A stretch of DNA of 64,000 bases from CAYWXK01 sp964462515. GTDB lineage: Bacteria > Planctomycetota > Phycisphaerae > Sedimentisphaerales > Anaerobacaceae. The first letter of the stretch is position 1. Each line of letters starts with the position of its first letter. A model generated the notes under the pieces. It was not told the DNA's origin and searched no databases. It was given only the letters and a program-made list of their open reading frames with translations. The DNA lies in contig CAYWXK010000002.1 of the NCBI GenBank assembly GCA_964462515.1, forward strand, positions 62,001 through 126,000. The letters run 5' to 3'. Both the position numbers and the translations under genes were made by a program. This document shows positions 16,121-25,000 of the stretch, in pieces.

Positions 16121-19100
16121 CTACCGCACTTCCGGCAGCCCATATTCTTCAAAAACCTGCCGCGTCAGGTTCTCAGATCTGTTATGGTCGCCGCACTTAT
16201 CCATAAACGCAGTGTAAAGTTTGTCCCTCAACTCCTTCAAGTATGATTCGTATTCCTTTACTGCCTTTTTAATTGCTGTATTGCTTTCTGGAATCTTTAT
16301 AACAAGCTCATCCTTCTTTTTCCCATAAACTATAAACTTGCCTTCTTCTTGACTGCCGACCTCCATCAAGTGTTTCCCTTCTTCATCGCAGACCTCCTGC
16401 CTCTCAAAAAATGCTCCTCCGAGTTTCAACAGCCCCGCCGTTACACCCACCTCTTTACATTCTATCCGACCCCATCCCTTAACAAACCCATCCGGAAACT
16501 TCACAGGCCCATTCGCAAGAATCTCGTTTGCTACCTCCTCTCGCAACTTCTCGGTATCATGCTCCACCCGCCTCTTTTTCTTTGAACTCCTTAGTTTCGG
16601 CAGCAAATGTCGCTCTTCTACAAGTTCAACAACCCCTTCCAAAATATCGCCAGCAGATTCCTCTGATAATCCCATCACCGAAATCACCATTTTTTCAAAT
16701 TCTATTCGGTCTTTTCTTTTCGCCTCTCTTCCAATGCCTTTTATGGACCGCCGGTTCACCTCTTCAAACGCTTTCCCCGCACGTTTTTTCACGCTGACCA
16801 AAAGTTCTTTCCGGGGAACAAGAATTCTCTCCCAGTCTATTCCTTCGACTTTTAACGCTCCGTCCCCAAGATTCACTCGTCCTATCAACTCTCTTTCGAG
16901 AAATACTATCGCGCTGTTCAGATATATTCCCAAACCATCTATAACGACCTGATCATCGGATATAACCTCAAACAAATTATGATCAACCTGTGCTTTACAC
17001 GAATTCAAAATGCACCGCAAGCTATCCCCCGTAACCATCGGCACAAGCAGCAAACCAGGCGACCTTCTCGGCAACTCATACCAATTTCCTCGACCTTTTA
17101 CACTCTCTACCTCTGGCCACGGTTTTCCTTCCTTAGTTTTCTGTGTTTCTCCCCACTTTATATATTTAAGTGCATTCGTCCCTTTTAATTCCGATTTGTC
17201 CTTATGGCAAAGGAACGCAAACCACTTCAAATCTTTTCTTTTTAACCTTATTCCCGCGCACTCTTTCGGTGACTTGATAACCGGCTTCAAAAATTCCTTC
17301 TCTATCCCCCAGTGCTTTATCTTATCCTCCGTCAGATAGAAAAACTCGTTTATCCCTGTCTTAATCCCAAACCGCACATCCGCTACTTTGCCCAACGGCA
17401 CAAATTTGTCCGCGCACTTCTCTAATATCTCAAAGTAAATGTCCGGGCCACGCAGATACTGCCCCCACTTCACCGTTTGCCCCGCACGCTCCACCTCATC
17501 CCTCAAATCTCCCTGCCGAATCATTTTCACGCGAGCATCCTCATCCTCGTATGAGACAATCTCCGGCTGACTAACATACTCCGCCCGTATCGGTTCAAAC
17601 TTCTTAAAGCCATTCTTTATTCCCACCTTCCACCTGTCAGACAATTCCTCCATCCGCCCTACAAAGGAATCCAGCGCATTCCATCGCGCCTGCGCATCCG
17701 TCAAGGCATTCTGCGGGAATAATTCCCTCAATGGTTTCTTTATCTTCACAAACCGGACAAAATGATTCTTCTTTTCTTCTTCGTCATCGCACCGCTCTAA
17801 TACCGTAAAAACTGTATTCACCGCCGACTGCTCAAACCACGGTTCGCACCTGCTTTCACAAATCGCAATAACCTTGAACCTTGAAAGGAAAAACCTCTGT
17901 AATTCATATCCGTATGCAACATCAAGCCAGGAATTGCTCGTTATAAATCCCATCCGCCCCCCAAGCTTCAAGTGTGCTGCTGCATGAAAGAACAAATACG
18001 CGTAAATATCCGCCTGCCCCGATAATCGCAGCTTATGTTCCGTCTTTACCCTGCTGTTACCAGCATTATTGTTGAAAAGCACTGAATAGTCTTTGCCCCA
18101 GCTCTCAAACAAGGCTATCTCCAGCTTCTTCTTGTACTTGTTGTCCACCTTCTGAATCAGTTCCTGCCGGATAAACGGGAAATTACCCACCAGCGCGTCG
18201 AATTTTGGTATCTCTACTTTTTCCCGCTCACCTGTTTTGACGGTTTTCTTTGGCGGCGGAAATTCAAAACTCTCCCCCGGTATCACATCAAAGAAATCCT
18301 TTGACAAAACCCTCGGAAAGTTCAAATAGTCGCTAAAGTCCTGCCGGTAAAGATTTATCGTCGCAAGCTCAGCAGGAAACCCCGCAATATCAATTCCCCA
18401 TATCTGCTCAAGCAGTTTATGATGTGTCTTGTGTTCAAGGTTGCGCAGCCTGTTATAACTTCGAATCAAAAAAGTTCCCGTCCCGCATGTCGGGTCCATC
18501 ACAAAATCACTGCTGTTGTGAACGCAGAAAGCGACTATCAAATCCACTAAATTGTCCGGTGTAAAATACTGGCCCAAACTATGCCGCGCGTCCCCGGGTA
18601 TGAGCCTTTCAAAAACATTGCCTATTACGTCGAGGGGCATTAACTCAAAACTCCAGTGTGTAAGTTTCTCCGTAAGCTCTACTATTATTTTTGTTGTATC
18701 TGCCGACAACTCTATTTCATCCGTGATGTCTGGCTCAAATATCGCTTGGTAATCAACTTCCAGCGCCTGTTGGAATAACCCCCGCATCTTGTTTATCGCC
18801 GCTTTGTAACTCTTTGGGGGCAGTTCCATCCTCGGCAGACCTAAGGGGTGCCGACATAGTGTCATATAAAACAAAATCTTGCCGATTATTTTATATGTGA
18901 TTTGTTGAGCTAATGTGTGATAGTATTCTTGGTCGTATTTGCTAATCCCTTGTTTCTTTGCCCATACATTTAATCTTTTATCAAAGTCTTTATTTCTTAT
19001 CGCACGTTTTACATCTTCGAACAACCTGTCCGCCATTTGGTTTGAGTAATTTCCCACCAAACCAACAAAAACCGTTGTGTCAACAAGTGGCAGATTTACA

Positions 19101-19594
19101 TTTTCATCTTGATACAATCTATCGAGGTCGCGCAATAATTGCGTGCATAAATCCTCAAGCAACAGTGCTCCGACAGGTTCCCTTATATCATTTACGCTTG
19201 TTATCCGGTGAACTGGTCCAAACTCTCGAACCTTGTCATTTTCGTTGGCTATCACCCTCGTCCCCGGTGGCGTGCGCCATATTATGGCCGTCTGCATATT
19301 CCACGTAACGAAATACTTTGCCCCCAAAGTCTGTGCCTTTTCTACGGCGTCTTTCAAAAGTGTCTTGTCGCGAACATCGGTGACCGGCGTTTTTAGTTCC
19401 CACCCGCAAAACGGCTGTTGACACTCAAAATCCAGCGTCACCAGAACATCCGGAAATCTAACTGTTGATAGGCCGTAAAGACTTGAATCGTTAATGGCGT
19501 TCTTAAACGATAGTCCTCCCTGCTCTATCTGTTTTTTTATCCAAGCAAGCACCTGCCCCTGAAATTCTCGCTCGTTTGCTTTTGTTTTCGCCAT
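16121..19594 (-). CDS. Single-chain restriction endonuclease / N6-adenine DNA methyltransferase (type IIG-like)
   Basis: A 1157-residue protein combining cutting, methylation and recognition. The N-terminus has a PD-(D/E)xK nuclease pattern (PDVLVTLDF ... WELKTP, residues about 49-72). The methyltransferase has the AdoMet motif DPTCGTGTFL near residue 365 and a catalytic motif IV read as GNFPF near 469, where NPPY/F is usual. The C-terminal half (about 690 onward) fits a target-recognition region. There is no separate methylase, specificity or helicase gene beside it, in keeping with a self-contained enzyme. It could methylate incoming DNA for self-marking and cut unmodified phage DNA. Exact type and site cannot be told. 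Confidence 0.88.
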   Translation of the reverse strand: MAKTKANEREFQGQVLAWIKKQIEQGGLSFKNAINDSSLYGLSTVRFPDVLVTLDFECQQPFCGWELKTPVTDVRDKTLLKDAVEKAQTLGAKYFVTWNMQTAIIWRTPPGTRVIANENDKVREFGPVHRITSVNDIREPVGALLLEDLCTQLLRDLDRLYQDENVNLPLVDTTVFVGLVGNYSNQMADRLFEDVKRAIRNKDFDKRLNVWAKKQGISKYDQEYYHTLAQQITYKIIGKILFYMTLCRHPLGLPRMELPPKSYKAAINKMRGLFQQALEVDYQAIFEPDITDEIELSADTTKIIVELTEKLTHWSFELMPLDVIGNVFERLIPGDARHSLGQYFTPDNLVDLIVAFCVHNSSDFVMDPTCGTGTFLIRSYNRLRNLEHKTHHKLLEQIWGIDIAGFPAELATINLYRQDFSDYLNFPRVLSKDFFDVIPGESFEFPPPKKTVKTGEREKVEIPKFDALVGNFPFIRQELIQKVDNKYKKKLEIALFESWGKDYSVLFNNNAGNSRVKTEHKLRLSGQADIYAYLFFHAAAHLKLGGRMGFITSNSWLDVAYGYELQRFFLSRFKVIAICESRCEPWFEQSAVNTVFTVLERCDDEEEKKNHFVRFVKIKKPLRELFPQNALTDAQARWNALDSFVGRMEELSDRWKVGIKNGFKKFEPIRAEYVSQPEIVSYEDEDARVKMIRQGDLRDEVERAGQTVKWGQYLRGPDIYFEILEKCADKFVPLGKVADVRFGIKTGINEFFYLTEDKIKHWGIEKEFLKPVIKSPKECAGIRLKRKDLKWFAFLCHKDKSELKGTNALKYIKWGETQKTKEGKPWPEVESVKGRGNWYELPRRSPGLLLVPMVTGDSLRCILNSCKAQVDHNLFEVISDDQVVIDGLGIYLNSAIVFLERELIGRVNLGDGALKVEGIDWERILVPRKELLVSVKKRAGKAFEEVNRRSIKGIGREAKRKDRIEFEKMVISVMGLSEESAGDILEGVVELVEERHLLPKLRSSKKKRRVEHDTEKLREEVANEILANGPVKFPDGFVKGWGRIECKEVGVTAGLLKLGGAFFERQEVCDEEGKHLMEVGSQEEGKFIVYGKKKDELVIKIPESNTAIKKAVKEYESYLKELRDKLYTAFMDKCGDHNRSENLTRQVFEEYGLPEVR

Positions 19595-19746
19595 TCTGTT
19601 CTTTGCCTATTTCTAATTCCGCAAATCCAGCGCCGCCCGTCTGACCACGCAAACCAAAAACCACAATCGCTACTTACAAATCCATTTTACCCCAAAAATC
19701 CGACAAACAAAACCAAAAAACTTTTGCCTAAAAAATTAGATTTCTA

Positions 19747-19774
19747 TTGAATAAAAGGCGAGATTTGGTATAAT
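19747..19774 (+). promoter_or_regulatory. Promoter with extended -10, facing a hairpin and no near gene
   Basis: TTGAAT at 19747-19752, 16-base spacer, TATAAT at 19769-19774 with the extended TGG just before it. The predicted start near 19781 falls at the foot of a strong hairpin: CCGTGTGCT (19780-19788), loop CTATGT, AGCACACGG (19795-19803). The next plus-strand gene, lpxB, is 540 bases on, so the transcript is either a long leader or a small RNA. Confidence 0.5.
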
Positions 19775-20066
19775 ATGAACCGTGTGCTCTATGTAGCACA
19801 CGGTAGGCCCGCCAGGAGCGGCAAGCTCGCCCAGAACCGCACGCTAACGAACAGCCTGTCCTGCTTGCCCTGCGTAGCCCTTTGGGCGAAGTAGGGAGCA
19901 GCCTGTGGTGAGCAAACCTGTCTTGAGCATAGTCGAAAGAGTCGAACCAAGTCGAAGGGCAGTTCCACGAATCAGACAGTTTTGACCACAAAAAAATTCA
20001 GAATGACAGAATTATTGATTATTTCTCCATATTCTTGTCCGTTCTATACCTTATACGCAATACGAA

Positions 20067-20106
20067 ACACGCTATACGCCACACGCTATACGCCACACGC
20101 TATACG
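20067..20106. repeat. 14-bp tandem repeat
   Basis: The unit acacgctatacgcc occurs at 20067-20080 and 20081-20094, with a 12-base third copy to 20106. No mismatch between the units. Similar ctatacgc words occur at 3857-3883. Confidence 0.9.
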
Positions 20107-20321
20107 AGAATCGAGTATCCAGAATCGAGCAACGATTTATGCAAAACAAACCCAATTTCCTATAGCAACAAAATGAACACAACCTTCTTATTAAAAAAGG
20201 ATTACGAACAAATAACTATGAACAATGAACCAATAAAAACAAACCCAATCAAACCCAATTTCAATACAAAAAATCTGGTATCTAATTGCTGTTTTCATAA
20301 AATCTGCTAACAAATATAGTT

Positions 20322-21464
20322 ATGCCGGACAAAACCAGAAAATACCGCGTTTTTCTCAGCGCCGCCGAGCCGAGCGCCGATGCCCACTGTGCCGGTTTGA
20401 TAACTGCTTTGCGCAAAACAGGTTACGACAATATCGAATTTGTCGGTGTTGGCGGCCCCAAAATGGCCCAGGCTGGCTGCAAATTGCTGGAAGACACGGT
20501 GGACAAAGCAGTTATGATATATAAGGCCCTCCGCCACCTCGGCCATTATTACAAGCTGATAAAACGCGTAACTTGTTACCTGAAAACTAATAACATCGAT
20601 TTAGTTATTGTCTGTGATTCCCCAAGCTATAACTTTCACATCGCAAAAGCCGCAAAAAAAGTGGGTATAAGAACTCTTTTTTATATTGCCCCGCAGCTCT
20701 GGGCCTGGGGCAGTTGGCGGATTGGAAAACTGCGAAAATACTGCGATAAACTGTGCTGCATACTGCCCTTCGAGCCAAATTGGTTTGCGCAGAGAGGTAT
20801 CGATGCAGTTTTTGTGGGCAATCCACTTTTCGATGAGTTGAGAATCGATTTCGGCCAGAGAAAAACACACGAAAATTTTGAGCCTGAAAATTTGAAGTTA
20901 GCTATTATGCCCGGCTCACGAGCCGCGGAGATTGAGTCGCTGTGGCGACCAATGCAACAGATTGCACTTTGCCTGAAGGAAAAATATCCTGAGGCGAGCT
21001 TTGTTACTGTGGCTGTGGATGCTGAACGAGAGAGGATTTTGCGAGCGGGACAAATACCGGGCTTCGAATGTCAATACACTATCGGCACGGTCAGTGACAC
21101 CGCAAGAGAATGTGATTTTGCGCTGGTGGCAAGCGGCAGCGCCACATTAGAGGTGGCGGCGGCAGGATGCCCGATGGTAATAATGTATCAATCCAGCAGG
21201 ATTTTGTGGCACTTAATAGGGCGATTCATAGTCAAAACGAGAAAACTATCGCTGGTAAATATTTTAGCTGGCCGAGAGTTGGTGCCGGAATTTATGCCGT
21301 ATTTTACTTCGGTTCAGCCGATTGTGGATACAATTGAGCGACTTTTGCAAGATAAGGATAAATTAGCCCAAACGAGCACGGAATTGATTAAATTAGTTGA
21401 GCCGTTGGCAGAAAAAAACGCCAGCGAAGAAACCGCAAAAATAGTTCTTGAGATGCTGCGCTAA
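20322..21464 (+). CDS. lpxB: Lipid-A-disaccharide synthase
   Basis: LpxB joins UDP-2,3-diacylglucosamine and lipid X to make the lipid A disaccharide at the inner membrane, so the organism should make lipopolysaccharide. The 380-residue GT19 protein has the family opening SAAEPSADAH (E. coli: SGEASGD-like), VGVGGPKM, the PQLWAWG block near residue 124, GNPL near 166 and the LVASGSATLE nucleotide-sugar-binding block near 265. Length is normal. No Shine-Dalgarno is visible before ATG 20322. Other lpx genes are not in this window. Confidence 0.94.
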   Translation: MPDKTRKYRVFLSAAEPSADAHCAGLITALRKTGYDNIEFVGVGGPKMAQAGCKLLEDTVDKAVMIYKALRHLGHYYKLIKRVTCYLKTNNIDLVIVCDSPSYNFHIAKAAKKVGIRTLFYIAPQLWAWGSWRIGKLRKYCDKLCCILPFEPNWFAQRGIDAVFVGNPLFDELRIDFGQRKTHENFEPENLKLAIMPGSRAAEIESLWRPMQQIALCLKEKYPEASFVTVAVDAERERILRAGQIPGFECQYTIGTVSDTARECDFALVASGSATLEVAAAGCPMVIMYQSSRILWHLIGRFIVKTRKLSLVNILAGRELVPEFMPYFTSVQPIVDTIERLLQDKDKLAQTSTELIKLVEPLAEKNASEETAKIVLEMLR

Positions 21465-21513
21465 ATCGAAATATGAATCTCAAAAATAACCACAAATTTC
21501 ACAAATTAAGGGG

Positions 21514-21706
21514 TTTTTGACGAAAATTTTGAAAATCGGGCGGTTAGAGATAGCTTAATGTGTGCTTTTATAGGACATATTGGTTTTTAGCGTAAAAATG
21601 AGGGTAAAAATGAGCACTTTTTTGCACTTTTTTGACAGAAATTAACAACTTTTTGCAACTTTTTGCACAAATGAGTCACTTTTTGAGCTGTTTTGAGCAG
21701 ATTTTT
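21514..21706. other. Helically phased T-tracts, predicted curved DNA
   Basis: T-runs of 4-6 bases begin at 21618, 21628, 21650, 21660, 21680, 21691 and 21702, plus one at 21514. The spacings are close to multiples of 10.5 bases, so the tracts lie on the same face of the helix, the classical recipe for intrinsic bending. The region is upstream of a small membrane peptide gene and the giant protease gene. No gene is seen between 21465 and 21919. Confidence 0.55.
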
Positions 21707-21919
21707 GACTACCACTTTGGGGGTAGGCACGAAGAGCGAAGGACGAATGAAAACTGAGGACGGTTTACGGTTGAACGGTGAAAAGGAGAGGAGATAGAGA
21801 TGGCGGTAATTGGCAGAGTCAAAAATTTCTCAAAAATACGTAGTTTCCACTTGCTTTCTTGGCAGAAAGTACTGTAATTAAAGGAATATAATTTGTGCTT
21901 ATTTGAGGAGGATAAGTTA

Positions 21920-22042
21920 ATGAAAGACATAGCTTTACTCAAGTCTGTCGCTTTTGGAGGAGCTATTGTTGCGCTTTTAGGGTCGTTTATTAGCAAGTCA
22001 GGAGCTACAAAAGTTTGTTTTGATAGATTAATCATAATTTAA
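21920..22042 (+). CDS. Small single-pass membrane peptide, 40 residues
   Basis: ATG 21920 to TAA 22042, with a strong ribosome binding site GAGGAGG at 21905-21911, 8 bases ahead. The peptide begins MKDIALLK and has one hydrophobic segment (about residues 9-25, VAFGGAIVALLGSFI) followed by a short polar tail with a Cys. A TATAAT at 21887-21892 could be its -10. It ends 24 bases before the giant protease gene, which has its own good ribosome binding site, so the two may be co-transcribed. I do not recognise a family. It could be a small regulatory membrane protein, or a chance frame. Confidence 0.5.
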   Translation: MKDIALLKSVAFGGAIVALLGSFISKSGATKVCFDRLIII

Positions 22043-22066
22043 CAGCAAATTTAAGGAGGATTAGAC

Positions 22067-25000
22067 ATGAAATGCCATTCTTACCATTCGCAAATTATCT
22101 CACTGTTAATATCTTTATCTTTGGTCGCCTTTGCACTCGGCCAGTTAGTAGAGGGGGCTACCAATCAGACCCTTTACGACCCAGACAACTACGGCCTATA
22201 TGATGTAACGACGGGAAGCGGTTCTACTAACATCTCAGGTGGTAGAAACGACGCTTATGATGGTGCATATATTCTGAGGATTAACGGTGTCAATTACGAC
22301 GCAAAAGACCTTTTGCTGGTGGGACGAAACATTGTTGCTTCTGGTGAAACTTTAAGCAATCTGCGCGTTACTCGTAAAATCTACGTGCCTGCTTCAAAAG
22401 ACGGGGAACTTGGAAACTTTGGCCGTTGGTATGATGCACTTTACAACCCTACTGGAATGCCAATAACTGTAAGCATCGAGTACTACAGCAATTTAGGGTC
22501 GGATTCTTCGACGGTTATTACCAGGACCGGTGATGGCGATACAATAGTTGAAATCAAGGACTCGTGGGTTGCCACTGACGATTATGATGGAGGAGGCGAT
22601 CCTCCACTTGCACACGTTATATATATCTCTGGAGGAGAAGAAGAACCTGATTTTTGTTCCGGGTATAATGGTTCCGATGTTATTTCGTGGAGATACGACA
22701 ATGTTCGCATCGAGCCGGGTCAAACCATTGCTTTCCTGACCTTTGCTATTCAGGAACAAACTCGCGCAAAGTCTTGGCAAGAAGCAGAGGGCATCGTAGC
22801 TTCATTGAATAGCAAGGACCTTAATAGTGTGGCTTTACGGGGATTGTCCCAAACCGAATATAAGCAACTGGTTAATACTCCTCCACCTCCAGGCCTTCAA
22901 GTAAGCGCGATTGAACCGCCGGAGGACTTCAACTCTGTCGGTGACGAGGGAAATGGACCCGAAAAGTTCAATCCGCCGTGTAAGGAATATATACTTACCA
23001 ACACCAGTCCTGATTCTCTTGACTGGGTCATAGAGCCAAACGTACCATGGCTCAGCGTGGACCCAAATAGTGGAACCCTGTCAGGAGGCGATAATATCGG
23101 AGTGACAATCTGCCTTAATGAAAGCGTTGCTGACCTGGATCCTAACACCTACTCTGGTAAAATATTTTTCCGGGATTTAACTTCCGGATTTAGCCAAGAA
23201 CGTAACGCAGCACTTACAGTAAAGAAGGTGCCGGGGGAGATAGATGTTGAGCCGAATGAAGTGGACTTTGGAGATGTCATCTTTGGTTTGAGTAAGAGCG
23301 AGAAGCGACAGGTAACGATTAGCAATATCGACCTCAATCACAGGCATGAGTTAATTGTCGAAGATATATCTCTTGGCAATTATTTAGAGGATTTTAATGA
23401 TGGTCAAGCCCAGGACTGGCAAGCACATACAAACGGCACATGGGATGTCGTTTTTGAGGATGTTGGGCACCCAAATAATGGTGAGTATAAACCCAAAGCT
23501 GCGAGCAATGGCAAGTGGATGCAATCGACATTTATAGGTAAGAAATGGAAGGACTTTTCTACAAAGGTAAAAATCCGCAAAAATTATAATGATTATTCTG
23601 AGGCAGGGATTTTTGTGCGAGCCAGTGACGACTTTAGTTATATAGACGGTAAGGGTTCTGCATACATTATAGATATCAGCGATTGGCTAGACGGTTGGTA
23701 TTATCGTATCAGCAAATATGTTTCAGGGTCACATAGCTACCTGCAGGATTGGACTTTGTCTTCGTATCTTAACTCTGGAGAAGCTGGCAATGTTATCGAG
23801 ATTGTTATAGAAGGTTCAACAATTAAGGTTTATTTCAACGGGAATCTGGAATGGTCAGGAAATGATACGGATATTGCCGGTCCGGGGAGAATTGGTCTTT
23901 TAGCCTATCAGGAATACACCAACTACGGTTATTATTTTGACGATGTCCGAGTGAAAGAACAAGGTTTAACAGATGGGTTTGAGTTGGGAGTTTTACCACG
24001 AGGTGGACCTCCATGGGAGCTTAAGACACCATACGATTCTAATGAACCCAACAGCATCGTTGTGGATGTGAATTTTGCGCCGGGTGATGTTAGAGAATAT
24101 CAATCGGTGTTGGTAATCAAAAGCGATGATGAGGATGAGCTGGTAGTTGAGGTGAAATTAAAGGGCAAAGGGATTCGCGATTACTTAGTTATCGAGCCGA
24201 ATGAGAGTTCGGTCTATAAATTTTCTGGACATCCCGGCGGGCCATTTTTCCCGTGGAATACTTCCTATGAACTATACAATGATGGGCCGAATGATATTGA
24301 GTGGTCTGCAGAGCCGAATGTTGACTGGCTTGATGTTAATCCCACCGGCGGCACTCTCGAACCAAACGAGTCAATACTGGTAACGGTGATGCCGAATGCC
24401 CAGGCTGAAAGCTTGCCGGAGGGCTACCACTGTGGTGATGTGAACTTTACCGACATCACGACGACCGTAATTCAGAAAAGGGGAGTTTGTCTGGATATCT
24501 ATTCTGAGTCTAAAATATGGACAAGTCCTCAGTACTTTGATGTAACCCTTGCCTACGGTGAGACTGAGACTAAAATCCTGACCATCGGAAACACTGGTAG
24601 TGCGCCACTTAGCTTCGCTCTCTCAGGCCGCCAGACAAGCTTCACACCACTACTGGCCCAGAAACCTGCCAGTGCTGTTGCTCAGTTCGAGATGGGCGAA
24701 GAGAAGATGGTTCTGGAATACGAGTTTGGCAGGCCTATCGTTTCAAGACGCGACGATTACGATTGGGTAAAGATAGAAGGTCTGGAGCAATACCTGCGGG
24801 TAGGGGCGCCAATTGTTCCCGTTTGTCCCGTTAAGGTACTGGTACCCTTTAGTAAGGAAGTGGCGGCTATACGTGTGGTTGTTGTCGATGAGCAGCAGCT
24901 TGATGGGAGATATTACCTACCGCCAGCGCAGAGTCCTTATCCCATCATCTATGAAGGTGTGGTGGAGGCAACGAAGCCGGACCCGGCAGTCTATGGTCAA

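Larger units (their letters stand above)
19595..20321. other. Repeat-rich 0.7-kb intergenic region before lpxB
   Basis: No credible gene. In order: a promoter and hairpin at 19747-19803; a TGTCGAAG-type block (about 19850-19965); a 14-bp tandem repeat at 20067-20106; ATCGAG-type words at 20107-20134; and a block at 20139-20260 with repeated caaacccaat words, whose forward frame reads like the CKTNPI...KTNPIKPNF strings that I recall in planctomycete hypothetical proteins. Confidence 0.65.

Noticed and set aside
20067..20106. CRISPR array
   Set aside because: The 14-bp units are contiguous with no spacers, and no cas gene is present in the window.
20035..20310. 91-codon frame as a real gene
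   Set aside because: It consists of repeat words (KTNPI pattern), has no ribosome binding site and runs over the tandem repeat region.
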